From the NCBI GenBank assembly GCA_025024175.1, contig QCXZ01000137.1, positions 62,336,911 to 62,400,910 on the forward strand: a stretch of 64,000 nucleotides of DNA, read 5' to 3'. The notes under the pieces were generated by a model. The model was not told the origin of the DNA, searched no databases, and saw only the letters and a list, made by a program, of their open reading frames with translations. Shown here one piece after another: positions 1-11,478 of this stretch (within the stretch, counting starts at the first letter, position 1; each line of letters begins with the position of its first letter). The DNA is from Rhyzopertha dominica (lineage: Eukaryota; Arthropoda; Insecta; Coleoptera; Bostrichidae). The position numbers and the translations under genes are program-made.

Positions 1-175
1 CTTAAAGGTCTGGGAAGCCATCTTGAGTGACAGTGTGATTGGGCCTGTATTAGTACTTTATTGAAGACTGTTACTTTTTTACAAACTGAATTTACGGATT
101 TGCTGAAGCATATTCTATTCGTTACGTTATGCCGTGTGTGGAAGCAACAAGACGGAACTTCGGCCACATTGTGTT

Positions 176-446
176 CATAGGCGTAGCTAACAATATTTTA
201 GGAAGGGCTTAAGACCCTCGAGTATAAATAATTATTAATTATTTACGATAGATGATAAAACAATAAATATTGAAGTGTGGAGGCAGCTTTGGCGATGGCA
301 GTTTTACCGTATTTTATAAAAAATGAAAGTCAATACATATAAATAAATTATTATATTTAAAGCTTGCGAAATATTTTTAGGGGGGCTATCAAAAAAGAGT
401 TGGGGGGCTTAGCTCCCTCAAGACCCTTCCTAGCTACGCCCATGAC
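176..446. repeat. Degenerate MITE-like inverted repeat
   Basis: The two ends are inverted copies. The left end reads TCATAGGCGTAGCTAAC and the reverse complement of the right end reads TCATGGGCGTAGCTAGG. Both continue into related purine-rich stretches (AGGAAGGGCTTAAGACCCTC on the left, a matching block on the right). The centre is AT-rich with no coding capacity. This looks like an old non-autonomous DNA transposon of about 270 bp. No clean target duplication is visible, so the superfamily is open. Confidence 0.45.
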
Positions 447-2640
447 TGTGTTATGGAAACTTGCAATATTTTAAACATGTAATTTCCAAACCGCTGGACC
501 AGTTAAGTGACCGGCTAGATCGCCAAATGTAAAAAATAAATTTTATTTCATGCTTTTTGTTACAGCTGCTTATATATGAAACGTAATAGTTAATGCATTA
601 TGTGACATCACAGACCAAGCCTGGTAAAATGTGAGATAAAAGTGCCTAATTTTATATTTATTTCTATAGAAACAGTATGAGACTGCAAAGTGGACCATAA
701 CACGCCGTAATAAAATCGAAATCGAACAAAATTAGGGTTCTATTTTTTTTAAATCAAGATACCTATGATTTGAAAATTTCAAAATTTGGGGTTTATTATT
801 AGATGACTATTTTAGTAAATTTAAAATATTTGATACATATAGAAAAGCTACTTTCATGCCTTATCCAACGGAGTAAACCGCACTCCTATCTTTTTTACTT
901 TCAGAAACAGTAAGATTTTTCTAGCGCACTGTAAACATCAAAATTTTGATAAAACTTTAAATAATTCCAAAACCGTGTAAAATAGAGTATACGTATGGTT
1001 AACAAAATGTCATTTATTTGTAACTGGAAATTAAAAAATGCTAAAATGTAGAGGGTGCATCATTTGAAAAAATAAAGTTAGCTATCGCCCAGAGAAAATG
1101 TAACCCGTATAGGTAATCGAAAATAATTTTATGACATAGACAAATTGATTTGTCTTAGATACCGCTCCCTTATGATATTTTCACTAATACAACTTCATAT
1201 TCATGTAATCATGGTAAGAAACAAACCTTAAAGCTCTAATCTCACGCCCAAACAAACTTTGTGGTGTAGAGAAATAAAGCATTCCTTTAAATTAAGGTAG
1301 TCAAGTGGATGCAACCAGTAATGCAACGAGGATACGCGTCACGTAAACAAGCCGTTAACTTTATCATGCAATTTACGGTGGAGGTCGATTCAATTACAGA
1401 TACCTAAAAATAGGGTACTTTACTTTAATAAGTTAGAAAAAAACATATTGCTGGATAATGGTAAATTTGAGAAAGGCGTGAGTCGACAATTTCAACGTTG
1501 AAAAAGTAAAATGCTACTAAAAGAAAAAACTGTCTCATTTTTAAATAAATGTAGGTTATTTCAGCACATTAAAATGAAACTAGGGGGTTTATCTTGTATT
1601 TTTCATCCATTTAAAGCAAAATACAAGCCTTAATCTGCGTTCATGTCTACAAAGAGCCAAATTTATGTCCTGCGTCGGATCCATTCGAGGAAAATGAGCT
1701 CTTTTCTGCGGAACATTAATAGGGAGCTGTAATTTACACTGGCGACATTACGTTAGCTAAATGGGTATAAAATTAGGTAGATCATTAATAATTTACCACG
1801 GCGTCAAACAATGAACCTGTCAGGATGATGTGCCAAAGCAATAAATCACTAATTACTACAAATTTAGGACTGCTTACTACATCAGCACTTGGTAATAACA
1901 TAAAAGCGGAATGGTTTGTAACAAAACCAATACATTCCGTACATTACTCAGACATAATAATTTCTGTTAATTATTATATGAAAATATACTTTGAATTTGC
2001 ATGAGGTGGCTACAGTGATTAAGTTTTATTAAGTTATAAAACAAAGTATGTTTATTTTGCATTTCTCTTCCTTTGATAGCGTAATAAGCTACATCATTGC
2101 ATTACCCATCATCTCTATTTGCACTGTGCTACTCAAAGCCCAGGTAATTATTCCAGATGCCTTGCGTAAACAGTTTAATGTATAATATTCCCGCTTATAA
2201 TGGAACTGAGGAATTCTCATTTGGACCATAATTAGACCACATGAGCAGCTATTACCTACATCATACAGCATACAGTAGTATGCAATGAACATGTCTTGAG
2301 CAGTATAAAGCGTAAAGTAAATGCAACAGATTCCTGAAAGGATCAATACTGCAGTTGCCAACTAAAGTATTCTACCCGACAATGTAAAAAGCAATCAATT
2401 TCTTATATATATTATATAATAGCTTTCGTGGGAGTGCAATTTCATGCAGATGATTAATGTGGCATGTGAGCATGTAGATCCGTTTAAGATATATATAATA
2501 TTTCTGCGGTATTTGTACGAATAACAAAAGAGTAACTGGTAAGGACTTTTTGACTTTGACTTTTTCTTCTGATATGGAGCCGCTGATATAGATATCATTT
2601 TTTATCATATATGTTACATTCTGATGGGAAAAGTGGATGC
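447..2640. other. AT-rich non-coding stretch
   Basis: I see no exon, repeat or RNA gene here. The short open frames near 2.1-2.6 kb show no recognisable motif and behave like chance frames in AT-rich DNA. Confidence 0.5.
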
Positions 2641-2649
2641 ATATGGATA

Positions 2650-3745
2650 TTTCATGTAAATATCATGATCTTCTCCCGCAACTGTGAGGTTCATGCTGCC
2701 CTTGGACGTCGGCATCGGCATCATCTTGGGTCTCTTGTTGGTACGAGTTTCCTTTTCATCATAATCAACCTGTTTTCGTGGATGTCTGCGTCATGGAATG
2801 CCTTGGCTGCTGCTTCTCGGATGAATTCCTGAATCGTATATGGACCTTCGAGATCGCTATATATTTGAAAATTCTTGACAAAACCAACGGGCGTCGAAAA
2901 CCATGCGAAGAACCTTGTATTGTTTCATTTTCTTCGTAATCTCTCAGATTAGGAATAAGTGGGTTTTCGTAGACGTCCAAGTCGTGGAATCCTTGACTGC
3001 TGCTTCCCGGATTAATTCCTGGGTCGTATAAGGAACTTCGAGATCGCTGTATATCTGAGAATTCCTGATAAACCCAGGGGCATCGACGGCCACGGGCAGA
3101 ACCTTGGTTTATATCGCCTAGATCTTACATCCGTCATCATTGGCCGAAGTATAGTCTTGTAGATCATGAGCTTGTTGTCGTTGCTCACTAGCAGAAAATG
3201 GAGGCTGGTCAGCGCAGGCGTCATCTTGCTGCTTCGGTCTTCGATGTGTGATTTCACACACACAGCTTCCTGTCTAAGGTGATGTCTAGGTACTTGGCGT
3301 CTTTTTTAACAAGGGATGTCGCCAACGAAAATCTCTATATTTCGATCCGCCTGTTTCCTTCTTTTGCTCAGAAATAATGCAAAGCTCTCCTCTCTTCTTC
3401 ATCGGGAGAACTAGCCTTCTGCTTTCTGAAGACGTCGAATCATCAGGCCTGATCTGGTGACGATAGCGGTGTCGTCTACATAGAGAACGAGTTCCGTTGC
3501 TTGTTTTCGGAATGACCCTCGTGAATACGGAGAACAAAAGCGGTATTAACGTCGAGCTTTGTGGAACCCCTGATGTGGGGGTGCGTACCGAAAACCTTGT
3601 GTCGCCTAGCTTCACTAGGAAGTGTCTGTCCCTTAGGAACGATGGCGTCAAATAAAGCTTTTCGGTTGGGATGTCGGCAAGTGATAGAGTGGCAAGAGAC
3701 GCAGCCGTCTATACTAACTGACGCGGAAATAACAACACCCAGCAA
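2650..3745 (-). pseudogene. Jockey-clade LINE reverse transcriptase fragment, C-terminal part, internally duplicated
   Basis: On the minus strand the frames spell a broken Jockey-type reverse transcriptase. The 3745-3290 part contains DTRFSVRTPTSGVPQSSTL, which corresponds to the family's AGVPQGS-LSP motif, then TRVIPKTSNGT, followed in shifted frames by the region of the catalytic (Y/F)ADD motif. 3263-3012 carries KLMIYKTILRPMMT, the thumb-like IYK-ILRP motif. Further down are two copies of the family's C-terminal block (ENPLIPNLRDYEEN-like), one at about 2780-2900 and one at about 2960-3080. Many stops and frameshifts make it inactive, and the N-terminal RT and endonuclease are absent. Being part of an R1 element rather than Jockey proper is possible. 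Confidence 0.75.
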
Positions 3746-3793
3746 TACCCAGAATGTGATAGAGGGTGTATAGTGGATTTGTGAGAGGACGAT

Positions 3794-4480
3794 TTATCCT
3801 TTATAGAAATTGCTACCAGAACGAACGAAGAAAATGCGTAGGAAGAGGAAACCATCACTTAAGGTTGTAAGGTCTGGAGACCTTACTTGCTTTAATAGGT
3901 TCTCCCTGTCCAATCCAAAACCCTTGAAAATAGTCATCAAGGATTTTTTGCCTAACAGGAGCGGTATAATGAGGACTTGTCCCATCCTGCTGAAAAACTA
4001 GTACATTTTCGTTTAACTCCTTATTTTGTTCAATGATATCAATGTTATGGGGACAGATTAGTATATGTCTAACATATTGAGATAAAGCTGACCTAAGATT
4101 TGCCTGAAGCAAGAAAAGCATTATACCCCAGCCTACACGCAGTCATCTAGCAAAATCATCTTTACTTAATTCATGTGTTAAGTGAGTTTTAAATGAATGA
4201 AACTTTGTAGAGAATCCTTATGACTGACGACATGCCGACTACAGAAACATGACCCAAAATGGCTACAGCGGTAGCTTCATCAACAACAACTCGAACGAGT
4301 TTGTTTCTGATTCGGAGTTTCACTAAATTTTCCCATAAATTGCAAGACATGTGGTGAACAATTCACTGAAACTGCATACAGCATCTCTAACAGCAGTCGT
4401 GGATTTTTGTGAAATGTAGTTACAATTTCCACACGTTTCTCAATGGTAAACTTTAGCCAATAAATTTCCAAAAATACAGG
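3794..4480 (-). pseudogene. mariner/Tc1-like transposase remnant
   Basis: The minus strand carries a decayed DDE/D transposase in order. An N-terminal helix-turn-helix-like piece lies at 4471-4280 (TIEKRVEIVTTFHKN). The catalytic region lies at 4121-3855, with VLVFQQDGTSPHYTAPVRQ and WIGQGEPIKA-SKVSRPYN, the counterparts of the family's FQQDGAPPH and WIGR-GPIEWPPRSPD blocks. 3985-3794 adds SPDLTTLSDGFLFL, matching SPDLTPLDFFLWG. Stops and frame changes separate the pieces. The family is the insect Tc3-like/mariner group. Terminal inverted repeats were not found. It is non-functional. Confidence 0.75.
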
Positions 4481-4499
4481 GAAGCGTGAATAATCCTAA

Positions 4500-5600
4500 A
4501 GAATATGCGGGATTTACATAATTAATACAATCTCCAATTTTTCTTTATGAAACGTACTAACAGATCTTTAAACAACATTACTCAAGTTACTCCATAGATC
4601 GCCAGCTGGACCAAAAACTCGTTTCTTCCGATCGATATGTGGGTGAAATCCAGACTGAAGATTTTGAAGGCGATACTTTGAGATTTTTTAAGCTAAACCG
4701 GACTGGTCAAAACGACCGCCACCTACTATCTAAGCTGTAGCTCTACTATGTTCCCGCCGGCGCCTATTGCATATCAATTGTTATCAAAATCAAATTATTC
4801 AAAACTAACCAAAGCCTATTAAAGTTTAATATACATCTAGCTCGTAGATCTCCCGAATCTGAGGATTTTGATTGCAAATATGTTTCGTTCTAATTTTCCC
4901 ATATTAGTGGACTTCAGTAAAACTAAATCCATAACTAGTATCCTGAGGAGACTACATAATTAAAACACAAATCAAACAACTATTCAAAGGTTTTAATATG
5001 GGCTAAGGCGTGCTAACCACTGAGATAATTAACAAGTCATTCGACGGATGCAGAACAAAAAGGCTCGTTTTGGTTCCCAGAAAAACTGGCCGTTTATACG
5101 CTAGAGATGGCCGAGTGCGTTTTGGTTATCTCTTTCTTTGAGGTTTCTGGGACCAGATGAAGACATACTTGTGCATTCCTAATCTTAAAGTATCATTATC
5201 CTGCGGACCGGGGCATAGCGCACATTGTCTTGTATTTTACGTCAATATCTTGTAAACCGCGGTACAGTACGGTTAATCTTTTGTCTTAAGCATTAATTTA
5301 GGTGAGCATTATTTGTTCGATCAACCTCATCTTATTTCATAGTCGTGTTATGTTGGGTTTATGTATATGTTTTGATGTTCAATGCACGGTTTTAAGTAAG
5401 CTTCATCTCTTAATTTTTTTAAGTAACATATAAACGCGCGGTGGCAAAAAACATAAATCCTCACGGCTACTGCTTTCCTAGAACCGACATTTAGGCTTAA
5501 TATGAATTTTCTACAAAAAAAATGTTAAAGATTCAGTCACATATGCCCTATAATGCTACAACGAAACACTAAAACAGACATTCTATTGTACAATCTACTG
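4500..5600. other. No identifiable feature
   Basis: This is a spacer between two decayed mariner-like transposases. It is AT-rich with no supported exon or repeat. Confidence 0.4.
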
Positions 5601-5639
5601 TTAGCAGATTTGTTACACGACTTCACAAAACGGATAGTA

Positions 5640-6500
5640 TGAAGGATTTTTCAAGATATGATGATTCCAAATTAAACGACTATACGAAATTACATATTTT
5701 ATTAGAAGACGAAGAAGATCCGTACCTGCGTCAGCTGGCAATAAACAACGACGTAAATCAGTCAAAGTGGGTAAACCTTATCAAAAACGAAAATTTCATT
5801 CTTATAAGATCCCATTTATCCCTGAACTTTAGGAGAACGATTCTAACCGACACGTCGCTTACAATTTTGCAAGGTACTGATGAGAAGACGTTACGAAGAC
5901 CATAACTGTTTAAGATATATTCTGTTTTCCAACGAAACAACTATTTATAAACGATGCGCGATGCAGTCAATCGTCATAATTTTTGCTAATGGGCACGGGA
6001 AAACCGACGCTGAGACATAAAATACACACTCTTCATAAGTTTAATGTTTGTGCAGGCATCGTCGATCATCGCATTATCGATCCCTACTTATTTGAAGATA
6101 ATCTTACGGAAGATAGGTATTCAGAATTTCTACGGATGATTTCGTACCTACATTGGTTGAGATATCTCCGAATGAGCTGGACAATGATTTTGCAAGAGAA
6201 GACCTTTGGTTGTAGCAAGATGGTGTACCGGTTCATCCTGGTGTAGCGATACATCACTTCCTTGATGGCATTTTTACCAATAGATGGATAGGTCGTGGAG
6301 AGTGGAGAGGATTTTATTCTTTTTGATCTTTTTCTGGAGTCGTTTGTAAAAATATAGTATACGTAGACCGTTCATACACGTTGGAAGAATTACAAACACG
6401 TATTCGAGCTGAAATGCAATTACTACAGACGTTGAAGGCAAAATTCTATATGGGACTTGGGCAATGTCAAGCTGTAAATGTACTGCAATTTGAACTTTAA
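5640..6500 (+). pseudogene. mariner/Tc1-like transposase remnant, plus strand
   Basis: Successive shifted frames give a decayed mariner-like transposase. 5640-5905 contains the linker between the DNA-binding and catalytic parts (LLEDEEDPYLRQLAINND). 5905-5990 contains YILFSNETT, the first catalytic block (family LFSDE-T). 6000-6246 contains CAGIVDHRIIDPYLFEDN and LTEDRYSEFLRM, matching the WAGI-GPYFFE-NLTGERYLEFL region. 6205-6300 reads DLWLQQDGVPVH, then HHFLDGIFTNRWIGRG. 6350-6470 ends with NIVYVDRSYTLEELQTRIRAE. Stops interrupt it several times. It is oriented opposite to the 3.8-4.5 kb copy and too diverged from it to be a simple duplicate. Confidence 0.78.
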
Positions 6501-6509
6501 TTCATTAAA

Positions 6510-7410
6510 TGTGGACGTATTTTGTTTTATTTATAAACTTCATATGTACTCACATGTTGAATACCATTTTTCCAGTTGTGCCCATTTTAAATGTGTTTGT
6601 GCCAAATGACGTAATGGTGGAATTCCTTAGATAATAAGGGCTCGAATGACAAAAAAAATGCATATGGTTCTATCATCAAAGTCTCAGACTTTTCTGATTC
6701 AATCATCTTAAAATAAATATTTCTTTTTAAACCTTAAATTACCCGTTTCAGCTTTTTTTTCGAATTTTTTAAAACAGCACTTGTTTTGAACAACGACACT
6801 CGGTACACTGTACGATCGTAAGAGGTATAAATTTTAAAACAGTCGGCCTGTTCAATTTTACTACTAAGAAATTAGTTGTAATAAGTGCCGAGTATTCCAC
6901 TATGAGTATGAAGTTTTCTAATAATGGTATATAAAGCACTTAATAAAGTTGAAAGCTATAACACATTCATGCATATTTTGCACTATCGACATTGAAGCTA
7001 GTAATAGTATATCTTAAGTCAGTATAATTTTTGTCTGTTTCATACAATGCGTTTGCACTTATTTCGTACGATAAAGGGGTGTGAAGAAGATGCAAAAATA
7101 AACCTACTCCGCCACTATCTTTTTAGATACATTCTCAACGAGGTAAAACACGCTTTTAAATTTATATCTACGTAGATTTAAGAGTTGACGGCTAATCTGC
7201 AACTAAAACTACCTATTTTAAATTAGATAACCAGAATGTAAACTCTAAATTTTCATTTTTTCGTCATTGTATTAAATGAAATGAACCTATTAATTTTAAT
7301 TACATCATTAATTAAACAAAATTATTAATAAATCTTTCAAAATTCATTTTAGGTAATCAAAAGCAGTACTGTTTTAATAGGTACATAGGATAGCTACCTA
7401 CTGTCTAGCT
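6510..7410. other. Intronic or intergenic AT-rich DNA
   Basis: Nothing recognisable. At least the part next to 7476 should be intron of the GPCR gene, whose splice donor lies at 7476/7475 on the minus strand. Confidence 0.4.
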
Positions 7411-7476
7411 TTAATTGAAGGCACATATTGGAAAAACAAGATTTAAATATTTATCCGATAAAATATTGTGACTCAC

Positions 7477-7883
7477 CTGGAACATAGGCAGACACTGGCA
7501 TAAATGCTCCCCCAAAATCCAGTTCTGCACCAGCAAGACGTAGAGAGAAAGCGGCACCACGAACACGCACTTTACTATGTCACTGACCACGTTGTTTAGC
7601 AACAGCACGTAAATGCCGTCTGAGCGTTGTAATTTGTGCCTCAAAATGTGATACAGTACGGCCAGATTGGAGCAAGTACCTGACACCACCAGGACGGAGT
7701 ACATGAAGACGATGAAAAGATAGATCTTAGCAACGGACGGGCGAAGATGTGGCTGTCGCAGATCTAAATTTCGAGCATCGTACCCAAGAACAAAATCATG
7801 GATGATGGCCAGAACGTTGCTGGGGTACTCCTGTTTTGTCGAGTTCTCCATTGGAAGGTGTGTGATTCAAATGCTAGTAGAAG
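7477..7883 (-). CDS. Class-A (rhodopsin-like) GPCR, first coding exon, probable neuropeptide receptor
   Basis: The exon starts after an acceptor (TTGTTTCAG) at 7884 and ends at a consensus donor, TTCCAG/GTGAGT, at 7477/7476. The ATG is at 7851, leaving 32 bases of 5' UTR in this exon. The 125 encoded residues hold an N-terminal tail with an NST glycosylation site at residue 3, TM1 (about 43-69, SGTCSNLAVL with the conserved Asn at 62), TM2 (about 80-107, with the conserved Asp at 91 in NNVVSD and a Pro at 100), an extracellular loop with Trp111, and Cys118 at the top of TM3, which normally forms the disulfide with loop 2. The break after MFQ in phase 0 falls early in TM3. Remaining helices must lie below 7.4 kb or outside the window; none was seen. 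A plasma-membrane peptide receptor is the likeliest role. The exact ligand family is not recognised. Confidence 0.78.
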
Positions 7884-9049
7884 CTGAAACAAAACTGTAT
7901 TTTTAGATCTTGACATTAAAAATTGTTAGAATATTGTTAGTTCACACCATTGCCACTATTTTTAGCAATATCAGTTATGTCATTTGTGGTCGTGGTATGA
8001 ATAAAATAAAATATTTGGTTTGAAGAACTACCGGTTACAAATTACGATTAAGGCCACGGAAGAACGAAACAGATTAATACCTTCAAATGCATGTCTATGC
8101 TGTGCTGTCTACACTTCAACCAACTGCAGATAGTACTATTTCGCTGTTATTACAGCTCATCAGTGCAGTTTAGGTCTAGTGTAGACAACATGGCATAGAA
8201 CTGGTTTTGCTTATGTACCAAAGCAATGGTAAGATTAATACCTTGTCAAATAGATATATAAAATTTTACAAAAGCTACATGCTACTTTAATCATTTAAGC
8301 TGACAAGCAGTACGATTTGTTCGAATTACTAATATGCTGCTGCCACAACAATATAGAATTTAAGGTAAAAGTGAGTAATTACAAGCATTTGATAACTGTT
8401 AGAGCAACAAAAGTTTATTACAAACAGCAATTTATCTATGTCCATGCAAACATTTCACGTTAACAATTAAAAATTTGTCAACACAAGTATGGTTAGCACG
8501 CCAGAGATGCGTTCTGGAGGCGAGTAAAATCGTTTCATGCCGAAATATTGGCCTACATACTTATTAAAACAATTATTACACATGATTATACAAATGGGCG
8601 ATAAAAACAACTATTGTAGTTATTGTTTAGGTTAAATTCAGTAGTAATTATGGTAAATTTTGTAATTGAGAGGTTATGCACACAATAGTTGTAACGGCAT
8701 AACCACTGTATCAGCTAACAACACTAATCTAGCTAAAATTATAAATTTTAAAAATCTTGAAATGGTAGATACATCGTAATGAGCTTGGTCGTCAATTTCG
8801 TTTTATTTTAGATATAACTTTCATAATTTAACTGACACTCATACTTTCATCGCCTGTACTAATATAGCAACCCTAATTGTCTATATAATTGTGATATTTA
8901 ATATAAATATATTCGGACGCATAAGTCACACCTTAAATACATACATAAGTATAGTTAAGACTAACATATCGCAGCATATGAAGTAGGTATACAAAATTAA
9001 ACGAAAGTATATCCGCCTTGCTGTCAGATGTGCAAGAGCTTTATATCCC
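7884..9049. other. No identifiable feature (upstream of GPCR exon)
   Basis: This is probably the first intron and upstream region of the GPCR gene. No promoter, exon or repeat could be supported. Confidence 0.35.
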
Positions 9050-9237
9050 AGCTATAAATGGCTAATATAACCATATCTTATAGCCATAAATTCAATCGTC
9101 TATAGCTGTATATGGTAGTAAACAGAAAAGCGTTCTTTTATAGATAGCTTAGTGTTTCAAGGTGACTAATAAATTAAAATTCTAATTAACTCTGCATTCT
9201 TTGACACATAGATAAGAACTTTATATAATTTCTAGGA
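9050..9237 (+). repeat. Left copy of a ~185-bp direct repeat flanking a LINE
   Basis: This block (GCTATAAATGG...CTTTATATAATTTCTAGG) aligns over its length with 12142-12330. Shared anchors include ATAAATTCA, GTCTATA/GTCTATC, GTAAACAGA, GTTCTTTTA, GTGACTAATA, CTGCATT and a terminal CTTTAT-ATAATT. By eye, identity is roughly 70-75%. It ends exactly where LINE coding sequence begins, so it behaves like a long, old target-site duplication. Confidence 0.55.
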
Positions 9238-9647
9238 CAATGGGGAGCAGCTTTAAACCATACAAGTTTCTCGGAATTGATGAAATCTATCCTATTATGT
9301 AGCAAAAGGGGCTTGAGGAATTAGTGACATCCATTTGCAGGCTATATAAAGCAAGTATAGCTATGGAAATTATTTACCGNTNGGCTGCAAAAAAATTGTG
9401 GTAACCGTTATGCCCAAGCCAGGGCAAGCTTTTTACGTCCAGGCTAAAGCTTTCAAGCATATCAGGGACGATTCTTTAGAGCACAGACTTTTGCATCGAA
9501 ACCAGTTTCCTTACCAAAAATGAAAATCTTTGAATCATCTGTGAATGGACTTTACATGAGCTAAAGCCCAGGAACGTTTGTTGATGTTGAGTGAGCTTTT
9601 GAAAACACCTCGTTTGACTCAATTAAAAGAACTGTAGAAAAGCAACA

Positions 9648-9830
9648 GCGGTTGTGGTGTAGTGGATAATGTGCTCGCCTATTATGCTGAAGGTCCCGGG
9701 TTCCATCCCCGGTGCCGACAACAACGAAAAATACGACCGCCGCCTTGTGGAAGGCAATAGCAAACCACCATGAGTAAATTTACTTAGTATAGCCTCTCAA
9801 ATGAACCATTCGGAACCGACGATAAACTTT
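9648..9830 (+). mobile_element. tRNA-derived SINE inserted in the LINE
   Basis: The head is tRNA-like, with an A box (TGGTGTAGTGG), an anticodon-arm region and a B box (GGTCCCGGGTTCCATCCC), followed by a non-tRNA body with CCGCCTTGTGGAAGGCAATA and GCAAACCACC, a motif seen in several insect SINEs. It interrupts the LINE between AFENTSFDSIKR and the strand leading to the YADD region, so it landed after the LINE. The exact ends and target duplication are uncertain. Confidence 0.7.
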
Positions 9831-11004
9831 AGCTCCAGTACGTCTATGGAAAAATCTGAAAAAGCACGCTTAAAGAAGAGTTTCCAAGACTTCATTGGTG
9901 CATATAACCAAAGAAAACGTAGTTATCAAAGGTTAAAGTAAAGGAGGTGTTGCCGCCGTTTTCTAAGGAAACCAAACCAGAGGAATGTTTATACACAGGG
10001 ATATGCGGATAATATCACCACCCTGGTGATTGGTGACGTACAAGGGAAGAACTAGCACTAATTGCTACAAAAACATCGCTGATAGCATTCACCAGAAAAA
10101 GAAACATTGAACAGCTGAAGCGACCGAAAATTTTTAGGAAACTAACTTCTTATAGCGTTTGAATGGTAATGAACTAAAAACAATGCCTTAAGTAACAAAT
10201 TTGTTGATAAGAGATGCAATTTGGTATGAGAAGCAGCGTTAAAACAGCTGTTTGTGATGGCTAAGTATTATAATTACAGTTTTCCTCCTCAAGTTGAGGT
10301 TGTGAATATCGGTCCAAAATGTAATTTTTATCTACAAATATGAAGGTTTTTTAGTGACAAGAATTTTATAAAAGAAACAACCCATGTGCAAGCAACGACG
10401 ATTATGCATATTCAGCCAGTTTACTCTAGTCAACTTATGCGAAACTCGCCGACGCCTACACATCCCAAACATAAACCGCAGACATTAATTTTGTACCTTC
10501 TGTATGCGCCGTTTATCCTCGTAATCCAAACAAGGTCCTTATATTGTGTCAGCAAAATTAAAGAAGGACAGTACCAGCGTGTCACACAAAAGTTTCTTGG
10601 TGTGTGTTGGTGTTTCTTGAATGATTGGTGAAAGTTGCCAGTAAAGCAACAAAAGCTTTATGGGTCTGTAAATACATGGAACGAAAAAAAAATCCACTAC
10701 GCCGCTTGTATAATATTTCGTCAATCCACACCTCGAATATTTTACTCGGGTTGATTGTTTTTAGGTTTCCATTCCATATAAAATCAAAGCACACGTTTTT
10801 TTTGTATCGTTTGTTTGACTGACACTTTCTATGAGTTTCTGCAGCAGCTGCAGTAAAGCAAAGATTTTAATGCCTCTGTATGAGCCGTTCAATATAAAAA
10901 TGCAAAGTAAAATTAATATCGTGATGAATACTTCGCAAAAAGCTATAAAGAGAGTCATTTTAATTCTTGTTCTATTAACTCCATTCCAAGTGTATATCTG
11001 TATG

Positions 11005-11478
11005 TTACACAAGTGATAGAGTAACAACCCTGGTTTGTATATTTAACGTGTTTATACCAAAGTTGTTATACCCGTAGATACATAATGCAACCTTAGTATG
11101 GTAAAGCAAACCTATCAGCAAAAGTGCAAAAGATAAACTAAACAAGCTGCAAAGACTTGTATGCCTGGAAATGACAAGGCCGATAAGTACAATACCTACC
11201 ACGGCCGTTAAAAACCGAAACATCCGGAAGTTTAAATGATAGCACGTGCTGAGCACACAGTCAGAAACAGTGTAATGTTTGACTTCCAGAAACCCTTTAG
11301 AGTACTTATCGCTGAAGAGGTATAAATAGGTCACAACAAGCGAAGCTAGAAAACATATTATGGTAGACCAAAGGTTCAAACATAGCATAAACCAAGTCTT
11401 GGAACCGTTTTTCAACTTCTTGGCTGAAATCGCGGACCATACGTTAGGTCTATAATAATTAGCGGATCCGAACCACAA
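11005..11478 (-). CDS. Unrecognised hydrophobic multi-helix ORF, antisense within the LINE region
   Basis: The 157-residue frame has at least four hydrophobic segments (around WSTIICFLASLVVTYLYLF, FRFLTAVVGIVLIGLVI, LFSLSFALLLIGLLY and a C-terminal one). The stretch directly downstream (11027-10761, different frame) also has a long hydrophobic helix. It lies where no LINE sequence could be read (10.83-11.47 kb), so it may be a piece of an inserted gene, for example a chemoreceptor-type membrane protein. I see no diagnostic motif. Spurious antisense ORF is the main alternative. Confidence 0.2.
   Translation of the reverse strand: MWFGSANYYRPNVWSAISAKKLKNGSKTWFMLCLNLWSTIICFLASLVVTYLYLFSDKYSKGFLEVKHYTVSDCVLSTCYHLNFRMFRFLTAVVGIVLIGLVISRHTSLCSLFSLSFALLLIGLLYHTKVALCIYGYNNFGINTLNIQTRVVTLSLV

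Noticed and set aside
2089..2608. Three overlapping short minus-strand ORFs with hydrophobic or basic stretches
   Set aside because: No motif, no splice context, and they overlap each other in different frames; chance ORFs are the simpler reading.
5640..6246. Possible piggyBac transposase
   Set aside because: The later blocks (QQDG, NRWIGRG, NIVYVDR) identify it as mariner/Tc1-like.
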